Source: an uncultured Clostridia bacterium (GTDB lineage: Bacteria > Bacillota > Clostridia > Christensenellales > Aristaeellaceae). From it: a stretch of 64,000 nt of DNA. Where the stretch lies: positions 62,001 through 126,000 of the forward strand of contig CAKUKM010000001.1 of the NCBI GenBank assembly GCA_934663595.1. The letters run 5' to 3'. The notes under the pieces were generated by a model. That model had not been told where the DNA came from. It ran no database searches and saw only the letters and a program-made list of their open reading frames with translations. The position numbers and the translations under genes are program-made. Shown in pieces: positions 8,340-15,730 of the stretch (its first letter is position 1; every line of letters starts with the position of its first letter).

Positions 8340-8909
8340 ATGAGAAGCGATATCACCATTCGCCCGGAAACGCATCGCGATTACAGGGACGTCGTTTCGC
8401 TGATTCTGCGCTCGTTCGGCGAGGGCGCGCAGCATTCCGACGGCACGGACGTGGTCGCCCTTGTGGAGGAAATCCGCGATTCGGAGAATTACATTCCGGA
8501 ATTGTCCTTTGTCGCCGAGCTGGACGGCAAAATCGTGGGGCATTTCCTGTTTTCGCATTTTCCCATTTCCCCAACGAAGGCCGGCGGCTGCGCGGCGAAG
8601 GATTCGGAAATCGCGATGCTCGCGCCCGTTGCCGTGCATGCCGATTATTTCCGAAAGGGAATCGGCACCGCGATGCTGACGATGGGCATGGAGGAGGTTC
8701 GGCGGCACGGGTTTAAGGGGATTACCGTGGAGGGCGATTACCATTTTTACAATCGGCTGGGCTTTCGCACGTCCTCCGATTACGGCATTTTTCCGACGAG
8801 CGGCTATCCCATGACGGAGCCGCGCTGCATGATGTGCCGGGAATTGTATCCCGGCGCGCTGGATGGAATCGGTGGGTATATCGTATATGACATGTATTAC
8901 AACGCCTGA
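8340..8909 (+). CDS. GNAT acetyltransferase, YhbS-like
   Basis: A 189-residue GNAT-fold enzyme similar to COG3153 (YhbS). Residues 3-40 give the typical ITIRPETHRDYRDVVSLILRSF start, motif A is in LAPVAVHADYFRKGIGTAMLTMGMEE, and FYNRLGFRTSSDYGI is the conserved aromatic region of YhbS proteins. Substrate is unknown; the family includes uncharacterised small-molecule or RNA/protein acetyltransferases. RBS AGGAGG is 6 bp upstream. It abuts the APH-like kinase gene, and the pair may belong to one transcript. Confidence 0.82.
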   Translation: MRSDITIRPETHRDYRDVVSLILRSFGEGAQHSDGTDVVALVEEIRDSENYIPELSFVAELDGKIVGHFLFSHFPISPTKAGGCAAKDSEIAMLAPVAVHADYFRKGIGTAMLTMGMEEVRRHGFKGITVEGDYHFYNRLGFRTSSDYGIFPTSGYPMTEPRCMMCRELYPGALDGIGGYIVYDMYYNA

Positions 8910-8922
8910 GCCGGATAAAGGT

Positions 8923-9564
8923 ATGTTTCCGGAGGCAATTCGGCAAATCACCGGCGGCCGATCGTTTCGCGCGGATACGATCGGCTGCAGCGGCGACGAG
9001 GTCTATCTGTTTGGAAATGAGCTGATCCTGAAGGTATCGAAGGATCCGGAGCGCCTGAAGCGCGAAAGAGAGCGCACGGATTTTCTGCGCGCGCAGGGCC
9101 TGCCGGGCAGCGAGAGCGTCATCAGCCTCGAAGAGGGTGGCAGGAGCTATTACCTGCGCACGCTGATTCGCTGCGACAGCCTGATCGCGCCGCGCTTTCT
9201 GGAAAATCCCGAGCGGCTGATCGGCGTACTGGCAGATGTGGTCGGCATATTGCGCGGCCTGGACGCAGTTCCCTGCCCGTTTTGCTCCACGGACAATGCG
9301 GGAAATGATTTCGTGCACGGCGACCTGTGCCTGCCGAATGTATATGTGAATGAGCAGGACGAATTCGCGGGATTTATCGATCTGGACAATTCCGGGCGCG
9401 GCGATCGGTGGTACGATTACGCATGGCTGCTGTGGAGCATGCAATACAATTTAAAGACCGATCGCTATTGCCGGCGGCTGCTGGACAGACTGGGAATTCC
9501 ATTTGAGCGCCGGAAATATGAGCAGTACATTCCGGAAGAATATTGGCCCGCAGGGCAAAACTGA
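8923..9564 (+). CDS. Aminoglycoside phosphotransferase APH(3')-like kinase
   Basis: A 213-residue protein with the APH fold. The N-lobe has GCSGDEVYLFGNELILKVS, in which the K of LILKVS is the ATP-binding lysine. The catalytic loop is VHGDLCLPNVYV (Asp base and Asn) and the metal Asp is in GFIDLDNSGRGDRWYDYAW, closely matching APH(3') enzymes that phosphorylate kanamycin/neomycin. It is shorter than the usual 260 residues, and the start is uncertain: in-frame ATGs also exist at 8863 and 8887 inside the upstream gene. It could be a resistance enzyme or a housekeeping kinase for another sugar-like substrate. Confidence 0.75.
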   Translation: MFPEAIRQITGGRSFRADTIGCSGDEVYLFGNELILKVSKDPERLKRERERTDFLRAQGLPGSESVISLEEGGRSYYLRTLIRCDSLIAPRFLENPERLIGVLADVVGILRGLDAVPCPFCSTDNAGNDFVHGDLCLPNVYVNEQDEFAGFIDLDNSGRGDRWYDYAWLLWSMQYNLKTDRYCRRLLDRLGIPFERRKYEQYIPEEYWPAGQN

Positions 9565-9568
9565 AAGC

Positions 9569-9601
9569 GGCGGCGACTCTCTGGAGCGCCGCCGGTGCTT
9601 T
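9569..9601. terminator. Terminator between converging genes
   Basis: A 7-bp GC stem GGCGGCG / CGCCGCC with an 11-base loop, then GGTGCTTTATT; modest U-tract. Confidence 0.5.
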
Positions 9602-10709
9602 ATTGGACCGACGCATTCCATTCTTCCGGCAGATGGAAGGGGAAATGCGATTCGATGAAGGCCTTATTCTCCGCATAGTTCTTTTCGAAATATGCTTCGA
9701 CGCGATTTTCCAGAATCGCCTCCTCCAGCGGTCGGACAAGCGCATTCAGGCGCTGGAAGGTATCGGCATCCATCGGACGATCGGATAGCGGGCTATAGGC
9801 AAAGTATGCAAAGTAGCAGTCCATATCCGACGCTTCTTCGGGGAATCCGCCTTCCATATCCGCTTCTCCGAAAAAATCGCCTTCCATATCTGCTTCTCCG
9901 AAGAATCCGTCTTCCATATTTCCGCTTGTGTGAAAGCGCTCCGCCCGCGCGATGTATTCGGAAGCCCTGGGATCCGTTTCGATATTCGGCACGTGAAGCC
10001 GATCCGAAGAGCAGTTTCTGAAAGCGTCGATCCATTCCAGCGCTTCCTCTTTGCGCCCCAGATACATACATACGCAGCCCGGCGCGTCGATTCCGCCCCG
10101 AATATCCTCGGCGACCAGCATTCGCATTTTTCTCGCGATATCCGCCTTGGAGACGAAATCGCCCGCCGCCCGGGACGCTTCGTATTTCTTTTTCTCGTAA
10201 TCGACGTACATCTGATGGGTTGCCGCGGCTTCGTCATAGATTCCCTGCACGTTCGCAATCCGGCGAATCTTTTCATTGATGAAATCCAAAACGTCGCCGC
10301 ACAGCCGCAGCGTTTGCGCGTCTGGCCGCCGCTGATAGCGCATGGCGTCGAGCCCCGGGCAATATTGATCCGGCGCGGCAAAATCGGGATCGCCTGCCAG
10401 ATAGCGATGAACCGCGTATTCGTCGTTCGCGTTCGTCGGAGTTCGATTGACAGATACCTGCTGTTCGCCGTTCGCCTCATAATCCAGATTGTCCTGCCTT
10501 GCAAAGAGCGGCGAGACGCTGTAGCTGAATTCAATGCGCTGAAGGCTCAGAATGCGCGCGGAAACCTCCGCGAAAAATCCATTTTCGCACATACAGGCAA
10601 AGCTGTGATACTCCGAATGCCGCTGCCCCGGAACGGTGATTTTCTCCTGAATCAGAAGATCCAGCCAGTCCGACTTTTCGTTCGGCTTGAGTAAACGCGG
10701 TTCGCTCAT
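9600..10709 (-). CDS. Hypothetical protein with acidic 10-residue repeats
   Basis: A 369-residue soluble protein without a recognisable family. ATG 10709 is preceded by AAGGAGG at good spacing; the frame remains open upstream but that is the antisense of rnr. Residues 264-293 hold three near-identical decapeptides (NMEDGFFGEA, DMEGDFFGEA, DMEGGFPEEA), an acidic Phe/Gly repeat. The first half contains several Cys residues (CMCENGF, CPGLD, CGDVLD, CVCMYLG) with no regular metal motif. No signal peptide or membrane segment is visible. It lies 59 bp downstream of rnr on the same strand and may be read from the rnr promoter. Confidence 0.6.
   Translation of the reverse strand: MSEPRLLKPNEKSDWLDLLIQEKITVPGQRHSEYHSFACMCENGFFAEVSARILSLQRIEFSYSVSPLFARQDNLDYEANGEQQVSVNRTPTNANDEYAVHRYLAGDPDFAAPDQYCPGLDAMRYQRRPDAQTLRLCGDVLDFINEKIRRIANVQGIYDEAAATHQMYVDYEKKKYEASRAAGDFVSKADIARKMRMLVAEDIRGGIDAPGCVCMYLGRKEEALEWIDAFRNCSSDRLHVPNIETDPRASEYIARAERFHTSGNMEDGFFGEADMEGDFFGEADMEGGFPEEASDMDCYFAYFAYSPLSDRPMDADTFQRLNALVRPLEEAILENRVEAYFEKNYAENKAFIESHFPFHLPEEWNASVQ
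9851..9920. repeat. 30-bp tandem repeat (2.3 copies) in a coding region
   Basis: The 30-base unit starting CTTCCATATC recurs at 9851, 9881 and, as a partial unit, 9911, with a few substitutions. It encodes the decapeptide repeat of the hypothetical protein. Confidence 0.85.
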
Positions 10710-10768
10710 GGGGTGACCTCCTTTTGTATGCGATGTGCGGAAGGCTCGAATCGAGTTTTCCGCGAAAA

Positions 10769-12868
10769 TCAGGCGTTTTTGCGTTGCGGTGGGAGCAGGA
10801 CGAATGCGATTTCGGCGCGCTGAACGTCCACCTGCTCCAGACGCACGCGCACGCGGTCGCCCAGACGGAATGCATTGCGCGTGTGTTCGGCAATCAGCAG
10901 CCCGCGATCGCGGTCGAATACGTAGTAATCGTCCAGCGTCGAGATCGGCACCAGCCCCTCGACCGTGTTTTCCAGCGTCACATACAGTCCCCATCCGGTT
11001 ACGCCGGACACGATTGCATCGAACGCGCAGCCGACCTTGTCCTGCATGTAGAAAGCCTTCATCAGATCGTCGGCCTCGCGCTCGGCCAGCACGGATTCCT
11101 GCTCGCGCGCCGAGCATTGCCGCGCCGTTTCGGGCATACACGCGCCGGAAACCGGCTGCTTGCGCAGCAGCTTTTTCAAATGGCGATGCACCACCAGATC
11201 GGGATAGCGGCGAATCGGCGAGGTGAAATGGCAGTAATCCGCCATCGCGAGCGCGTAATGTCCCAGCGGCCGCGCATCGTAGCGCGCGCGCTGCAGCGAC
11301 CGAAGCAGCGTGCGCCGAATCGCATCCGAAACCGGGTGATCGCGCGTCGCATCCAGAATGCGCTGCAGCTCGATCGGCTCCGGCTGCGCGCTTAAATGAA
11401 ACGGCACGCCCAGCTGCGTCAAAAACGCGCCCAGCGCATGCAGACGGTCGGGATCGGGCGTTTCGTGCACGCGATAGACCAGCGGCAGCTCGCTTTCCCG
11501 CGCCATGCGCGCCACAGCCTCGTTCGCCGCCAGCATGAACGATTCAATCAGCTTCTCCGATTCGCCGCGATCCGCGCAATACAGCTCCGTCGGGAAATTG
11601 TTTTCGTCGAGCGTGAATTCCGCCTCCGGAATGTCCAGATCGAGCGCGCCCAGAGCGCTTCGCCGCGCGCGCATTTGCCGGGCCAGTTCGCGCATGTCGC
11701 TCAGAATTTCGCGCACGGATTCAGGAACCGCGGACGCGTCGCCCTCGAAAAAGCGGTTTACGCCGTCGTAGGTGAGCCGCGCGCACGAGCGAATGACCGA
11801 TTCGCAGGCCCGCGAATGCGTGATTTCGCCGTTTTCGATCGTCAGAAATACGCTCATGGTCAGTCGGTCGCGCCCGGGCAGCAGCGAGCAAAGCCCGTTG
11901 GACAGCGCCTCGGGGAGCATCGGAACGGTCAGTCCCGGCAAATACAGCGACGTTCCGCGCGCAAACGCGTTTTGATCGAGCGCGGAACCGGGCCGCACGT
12001 AATGCGATACGTCCGCGATGTGCACGCCGAGCACGGCCTTGCCGGCGGAATCGCGCGAAAGCGAAACGGCGTCGTCGAAATCCTTGGAAAACGCGCCGTC
12101 GATGGTGAATATGGGCAGGTTGCGCAGATCCTCGCGGCCGGAAAAATCGGTGGGATCCTCCGGAAAATCGCGATCGTCGGTCTGCGGCAGAAAGCCGTGC
12201 GACTCGGCGATGATTGCAAGCCGTGCGCGCACGTCGCTCTGATCGCCCAGCACGCGCACGATATGTGCAAAAATCGGGCGATCGCCCTCGGGATAGCGAT
12301 CGATCGCGAGCAGCGCCAGCGCGTCGTTCTGAACGGGCAGATCGGTGTCCGCAATTTCGATGGGACAGGCGATCCGCCGGTCGCAGGCCGTGCCGGCCAG
12401 TATTTTCTGCGAGGGAAGCTCGCGCCGGCCGCGCCGCGCCCGCTTTGCAACGCGCATTTGCCGATAGCGCACGGACAGAAACGCCGGCAGCGTTTTAAGG
12501 CCGCGCTCCGCAATCGCGATCAGGTCGCATTCCTCGCCGTCCGGGCGAATCAGAAGCGTGTCGCCGGGAAGCGAGCGCAGAAAGCCGTTCGTGCGCACTC
12601 GCATCGGCTCGCCGCCGTCCGTCGGTTCAGCCAGCGGGGTTCCGTTTCGCAGCGCCGTCGCCCGCGCGCGAACGAGGCCGAGCGTTTCCGGAAGGGCGTA
12701 TTTGCCCTTTTTGGTCAGCGCCAGATGGCCGGACGCGGCCAGAGAGTTCAGCGCCGATTGCGTATCGCGCATGTCGAGACCGGCGCGCTCAGCGATTTCA
12801 AACGAATCGAGCGCCCTGGTCGATTCGTTCAGCAGATCCAGTATGCGTTTTGAATTGGATTGATTCAT
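10769..12868 (-). CDS. rnr: Ribonuclease R
   Basis: A 699-residue RNase II-superfamily 3'-5' exoribonuclease that degrades structured RNA, including rRNA and mRNA fragments. Order: N-terminal winged-helix domain (about 1-65), cold-shock/OB domains (65-220), the RNB catalytic domain with the metal-binding run TIDGAFSKDFDDAVSL near residue 250 and ADVSHYVRPGS, then the RNB end FTSPIRRYPDLVVHR near 560, and a C-terminal S1 domain (GWGLYVTLENTVEGLVPIS). The S1 is followed by only a short tail. The RBS AAGGAAGG precedes ATG 12868. Usual partners secG and smpB are absent here. Confidence 0.95.
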   Translation of the reverse strand: MNQSNSKRILDLLNESTRALDSFEIAERAGLDMRDTQSALNSLAASGHLALTKKGKYALPETLGLVRARATALRNGTPLAEPTDGGEPMRVRTNGFLRSLPGDTLLIRPDGEECDLIAIAERGLKTLPAFLSVRYRQMRVAKRARRGRRELPSQKILAGTACDRRIACPIEIADTDLPVQNDALALLAIDRYPEGDRPIFAHIVRVLGDQSDVRARLAIIAESHGFLPQTDDRDFPEDPTDFSGREDLRNLPIFTIDGAFSKDFDDAVSLSRDSAGKAVLGVHIADVSHYVRPGSALDQNAFARGTSLYLPGLTVPMLPEALSNGLCSLLPGRDRLTMSVFLTIENGEITHSRACESVIRSCARLTYDGVNRFFEGDASAVPESVREILSDMRELARQMRARRSALGALDLDIPEAEFTLDENNFPTELYCADRGESEKLIESFMLAANEAVARMARESELPLVYRVHETPDPDRLHALGAFLTQLGVPFHLSAQPEPIELQRILDATRDHPVSDAIRRTLLRSLQRARYDARPLGHYALAMADYCHFTSPIRRYPDLVVHRHLKKLLRKQPVSGACMPETARQCSAREQESVLAEREADDLMKAFYMQDKVGCAFDAIVSGVTGWGLYVTLENTVEGLVPISTLDDYYVFDRDRGLLIAEHTRNAFRLGDRVRVRLEQVDVQRAEIAFVLLPPQRKNA

Positions 12869-12937
12869 GAATTCCTTCCTTTGATCGCATAAATTCGGAT
12901 GGAACGTTCGTATTTAAAATTGCAATGGCTGATTCTT

Positions 12938-12966
12938 ATTATACATCCCGCGCGCAGATTCGTCAA
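12938..12966 (-). promoter_or_regulatory. rnr promoter
   Basis: Minus strand TTGACG (12961-12966), 17-bp spacer, TATAAT (12938-12943), about 70 bp ahead of rnr, leaving a roughly 65-base leader. Confidence 0.85.
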
Positions 12967-13001
12967 ATCGACACGCGGTGGCGCATAAAATAGGGTCGGG
13001 C

Positions 13002-13030
13002 TTGATTTTAATACCCGGTTGTGCTATCAT
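13002..13030 (+). promoter_or_regulatory. Promoter of the HEPN-like/CBS gene and relQ
   Basis: TTGATT (13002-13007), 17-bp spacer, TATCAT (13025-13030), 20 bp before the start codon. Confidence 0.75.
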
Positions 13031-13050
13031 GGATGCAGAGGTGGTAAGGC

Positions 13051-13779
13051 ATGGAAGAACGTCAGCCGACGCGCGCGGAGCGCTTTTTAAGAAGGTATCG
13101 CGTGCTGGAGGGGCTGCTGGAGAAGCGCTACGGCGAGCCGGAGCAGGGTAGCGTCGTGTTTGAATATCTCCGCAGCGACGATTCCGAGCCCTGCCGCTAC
13201 GAGCTGAATCTGATTCGCGAAATCCGGAATCTGCTCACGCACAACGCCGTCGAGAGCGGTCAGCCGGTGGTCGAGCCGTCCGAGGGCGTGCTGCGGTCGC
13301 TGGAAAAGGTGATTGCCTACGTCGAAAAGCCGCGCCTCGCCGTGGAATGCGGAACGCCTGCGGAGCGCATCCTCTGCGCGCATCGAAACGACCGCATCGA
13401 GGACGTCATGCATCGCATGCGCCGGCAGGGATTTTCCAATGCGCCGGTGCTGGAAAGGGATCAGATTATCGGCGTATTCAGCGTGGGCGCGCTGTTTGCA
13501 TTTTTTGAGGAACGGGGCCTGGAGGCGCTCGACCGCGACGCGCGGATCGGCGATCTGGGAGAACATATCGATATTGCGCGCAGCGGGCGCGAGAATTACC
13601 GCTTTCTGCCGGAAACGACCACGGTGGTCGAGGCGCGCGCGGCGTTTCAGCGCTATCGCGAGCGCAACGATCGCCTTCGCGCGATCTTTATTACGCCCAC
13701 GGGCAATTCCGGCGAGCGATTGCTCGCGCTGCTCACGCCGTGGGACGTGATGAAAGACGATCCGCAGAGCGGACGATAA
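13051..13779 (+). CDS. CBS-domain protein with HEPN-like N-terminal domain
   Basis: A 242-residue cytosolic protein. Residues 1-95 are helical and contain IREIRNLLTHNAV near residue 63, a Rx4H motif in the context used by HEPN ribonucleases and other HEPN-like domains. Residues about 100-235 form a CBS pair (RIEDVMHRMRRQGFSNAPVLERDQIIGVFS in the first half and TTTVVEARAAFQRYRERNDRLRAIFIT in the second), a module that usually binds adenine nucleotides or ppGpp-related ligands. It has its own promoter, and relQ follows after 15 bp. HEPN assignment is inference from one motif plus helical content; it could be only structural. Confidence 0.7.
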   Translation: MEERQPTRAERFLRRYRVLEGLLEKRYGEPEQGSVVFEYLRSDDSEPCRYELNLIREIRNLLTHNAVESGQPVVEPSEGVLRSLEKVIAYVEKPRLAVECGTPAERILCAHRNDRIEDVMHRMRRQGFSNAPVLERDQIIGVFSVGALFAFFEERGLEALDRDARIGDLGEHIDIARSGRENYRFLPETTTVVEARAAFQRYRERNDRLRAIFITPTGNSGERLLALLTPWDVMKDDPQSGR

Positions 13780-13794
13780 GGAGGTTGCGGGTAA

Positions 13795-14481
13795 ATGGCC
13801 CAGCAGACCGGGGAGGAACGCGAGGTTTCCATGGAGGAGCTTCGCAAGGACTACGCACAGATTCGCGGCGTATATGCCGCGGCGATTCAGGAAATCGACG
13901 CGCGGCTGAAGACGCTCGACAGCGAATTTTCCTTTCGGCATCGCCACAATCCAATTCACCACATCGAAAGCCGCGTAAAAACGCTTCCGAGCATCATCAA
14001 GAAGCTGCACAGCCTGGAGATTCCGGTTTCCATCATCAATGCCAAAAAGAATTTGCACGACATCGCGGGCGTGCGCGTCGTCTGCCGCTATGTGGACGAC
14101 ATTTACCGCATCGCGAATCTTCTGCTTTCGCAGGACGACATCGTGCTGATTCTCGAAAAGGACTACATCAAAAAGCCGAAGGACAACGGCTATCGCAGTC
14201 TGCACATCGTGGTGGACGTGCCGGTTTACATGATCGACGGCAAGCTGTTCATTCCGGTCGAGATTCAGATTCGCACCGTCGCGATGGACTTCTGGGCCAC
14301 GCTCGAGCACGGCATTCGCTACAAGGCCAGCGAGGAGGTGCCGCCGTCGATCGCGAAGGAGCTGCGCGAGTGCGCGGACGTCATTACCGATACCGACTAT
14401 AAGATGCAGAAGATCTTCAAGACCCTTCAGACCGTTCACGATCGCGAGGATCCGCCCGAGGAACGCCCGACGGACGGCTGA
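13795..14481 (+). CDS. Small alarmone synthetase RelQ-like (GTP pyrophosphokinase)
   Basis: A 228-residue RelA/SpoT synthetase domain protein without hydrolase or regulatory domains, equal in size to RelQ/YjbM. It transfers pyrophosphate from ATP to GTP/GDP to make (p)ppGpp. Conserved blocks: IESRVKTLPSIIKKL, NLHDIAGVRVVCRYVDDIYRI, DYIKKPKDNGYRSLHIVV (GYRSLH substrate-binding) and PVEIQIRTVAMDFWATLEHGIRYK (catalytic Glu in EIQIRT). A C-terminal helix fits tetramerisation. RBS AAGGAGG is 11 bp upstream. It is in an operon with the HEPN-like/CBS protein. Confidence 0.92.
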   Translation: MAQQTGEEREVSMEELRKDYAQIRGVYAAAIQEIDARLKTLDSEFSFRHRHNPIHHIESRVKTLPSIIKKLHSLEIPVSIINAKKNLHDIAGVRVVCRYVDDIYRIANLLLSQDDIVLILEKDYIKKPKDNGYRSLHIVVDVPVYMIDGKLFIPVEIQIRTVAMDFWATLEHGIRYKASEEVPPSIAKELRECADVITDTDYKMQKIFKTLQTVHDREDPPEERPTDG

Positions 14482-14492
14482 TCGAGAATGCA

Positions 14493-14525
14493 ATCCCGCT
14501 TTACAAAAGGTAGAGCGGGATTTTT
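14493..14525 (+). terminator. Terminator after relQ
   Basis: Stem ATCCCGCT / AGCGGGAT, loop of 13, then TTTTT. Confidence 0.88.
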
Positions 14526-14565
14526 GCGGCCGAAAGACGGAATCTATGAATGCATAAATTCTATA

Positions 14566-14608
14566 TATCAATAAATGCATTGACATTTATTGATAATTGT
14601 GATATATT
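14566..14608 (+). promoter_or_regulatory. Promoter with overlapping palindromic operator
   Basis: TTGACA (14580-14585), 17-bp spacer, TATATT (14603-14608). A perfect inverted repeat with 12-bp arms, TATCAATAAATG (14566-14577) and CATTTATTGATA (14584-14595), is centred on the -35, so a dimeric repressor here would block polymerase. Confidence 0.8.
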
Positions 14609-14656
14609 AAACGTGCTGAAGGAAATCAGCAGTTCAATCCGGAAAGGGCGATGCAT

Positions 14657-15607
14657 ATGAAGAATTTTCAGAATATCGTAGTGGCCGGCGGCGGCGTATT
14701 GGGAAGTCAGATTGCCTTTCAGGCGGCGTATTGCGGGTTTCAGGTAACGATCTGGCTGCGCAGCGAGGGCAGCATCGAACGGACGCAGCCGAAGCTCGCG
14801 CGGCTGAAGCAAACCTATCTGGACACGATTCGGGAAATGTCCGAGCCGAACGGCGATCGCCGGCTTTGGGCCTGCGGCATCGCGGACTACGACGCATTCG
14901 ACGCCTCGGAATGCATTGCGCGCGTCGAAAAGGCGGCGGCTTCGATTCGATTGGAGCTGGATCTGGCCAGCGCGGCGAAGGACGCGGACCTGATCATCGA
15001 ATCCATGGCCGAAAACGCGGACGATAAGATCGCCTTCTACAAAAAGCTCGCGCCCGTAATGCCGGAGAAGACGATTCTGGTGACCAATTCGTCGACGCTG
15101 CTGCCCTCCAAATTCGCGAAATATACCGGCCGGCCGGATCGGTATCTCGCGCTGCATTTCGCCAATTCCATCTGGAAAAACAATACGGCGGAAATCATGG
15201 CGCAGGCGGAGACGAGCCGGGAGGCGTTTGAAGCGGTGATGGCGTTCGCCGGACAGATTCGCATGGTTCCGCTGCCCGTTCACAAGGAAAAGGCGGGATA
15301 TCTGCTGAATTCCATGCTCGTTCCGCTGCTGTTTTCCGCGATGGATCTGTATGTAAACGGCATTTCCGATCCGGAGAGCATCGACCGCGCGTGGACGCTG
15401 GGAACCGGCGCGCCGAAGGGCCCGTTCCGGATATTGGATACCGTCGGCCTGACCACGGCGCACAATATCGTAAAGCAATACGTCAAAATTCCGCGCTTCC
15501 TGGCGCCGTACAATTTCCGCGACATGGAAGCCATGCTGAAGAAATATATCGAGGAAGGAAAGCTCGGCATGTCCTCCGGAGAAGGCTTCTTTCAATATAA
15601 AAATTAA
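14657..15607 (+). CDS. 3-hydroxyacyl-CoA dehydrogenase family protein (divergent)
   Basis: A 316-residue protein with an N-terminal Rossmann fold (VVAGGGVLGSQIAFQAAYCGF, NAD-binding) and a C-terminal helical domain of the 3-hydroxybutyryl-CoA dehydrogenase type. The acidic LIIESMAEN and the SS pair in VTNSSTLLPS are kept. The catalytic His is in LALHFANSIW, but the usual HFFNPxxxMxLVE context is altered, with the Glu possibly in TAEIMAQAET. It stands alone, without thiolase, crotonase or acyl-CoA dehydrogenase genes, so its substrate may differ from 3-hydroxybutyryl-CoA. ATG 14657 is preferred over 14651 on RBS spacing. Confidence 0.8.
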   Translation: MKNFQNIVVAGGGVLGSQIAFQAAYCGFQVTIWLRSEGSIERTQPKLARLKQTYLDTIREMSEPNGDRRLWACGIADYDAFDASECIARVEKAAASIRLELDLASAAKDADLIIESMAENADDKIAFYKKLAPVMPEKTILVTNSSTLLPSKFAKYTGRPDRYLALHFANSIWKNNTAEIMAQAETSREAFEAVMAFAGQIRMVPLPVHKEKAGYLLNSMLVPLLFSAMDLYVNGISDPESIDRAWTLGTGAPKGPFRILDTVGLTTAHNIVKQYVKIPRFLAPYNFRDMEAMLKKYIEEGKLGMSSGEGFFQYKN

Positions 15608-15619
15608 ATAAAATGAATT

Positions 15620-15646
15620 GCCGCTTCCCTGTAAGCGGCTTTTTTG
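15620..15646 (+). terminator. Terminator after the dehydrogenase
   Basis: Stem GCCGCTT / AAGCGGC followed by TTTTTT; it ends four bases before the rsgA -35. Confidence 0.88.
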
Positions 15647-15649
15647 CGG

Positions 15650-15701
15650 TTGACAAGTGAACGATCGTTTGCTATAATACGATGTAAACGATCGTTCACT
15701 T
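15650..15701 (+). promoter_or_regulatory. Consensus promoter inside a pair of palindromic operators
   Basis: TTGACA (15650-15655), 17 bp, TATAAT (15673-15678): a perfect sigma-A consensus. AAGTGAACGATCGTTT (15655-15670) and its exact reverse complement AAACGATCGTTCACTT (15686-15701) flank the -10. Each arm contains the self-palindrome AACGATCGTT, so two repressor dimers could bind. The GAACG-CGTTC pattern is like TetR-family operators. Confidence 0.88.
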
Positions 15702-15730
15702 ATGGGAAGAAGGGGATAAATACGAAAATC

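Noticed and set aside
9851..9920. Short direct repeats considered as a CRISPR array
   Set aside because: The unit is contiguous without spacers and in frame with a protein repeat.
11396..12853. A long plus-strand frame opposite rnr
   Set aside because: rnr on the minus strand is complete with all motifs, a promoter and an RBS; the plus frame has none.
15702..15719. A five-codon ORF (ATGGGAAGAAGGGGATAA) before rsgA
   Set aside because: It could act as a leader peptide, but it has no RBS and there is no sign of attenuation; more likely chance.
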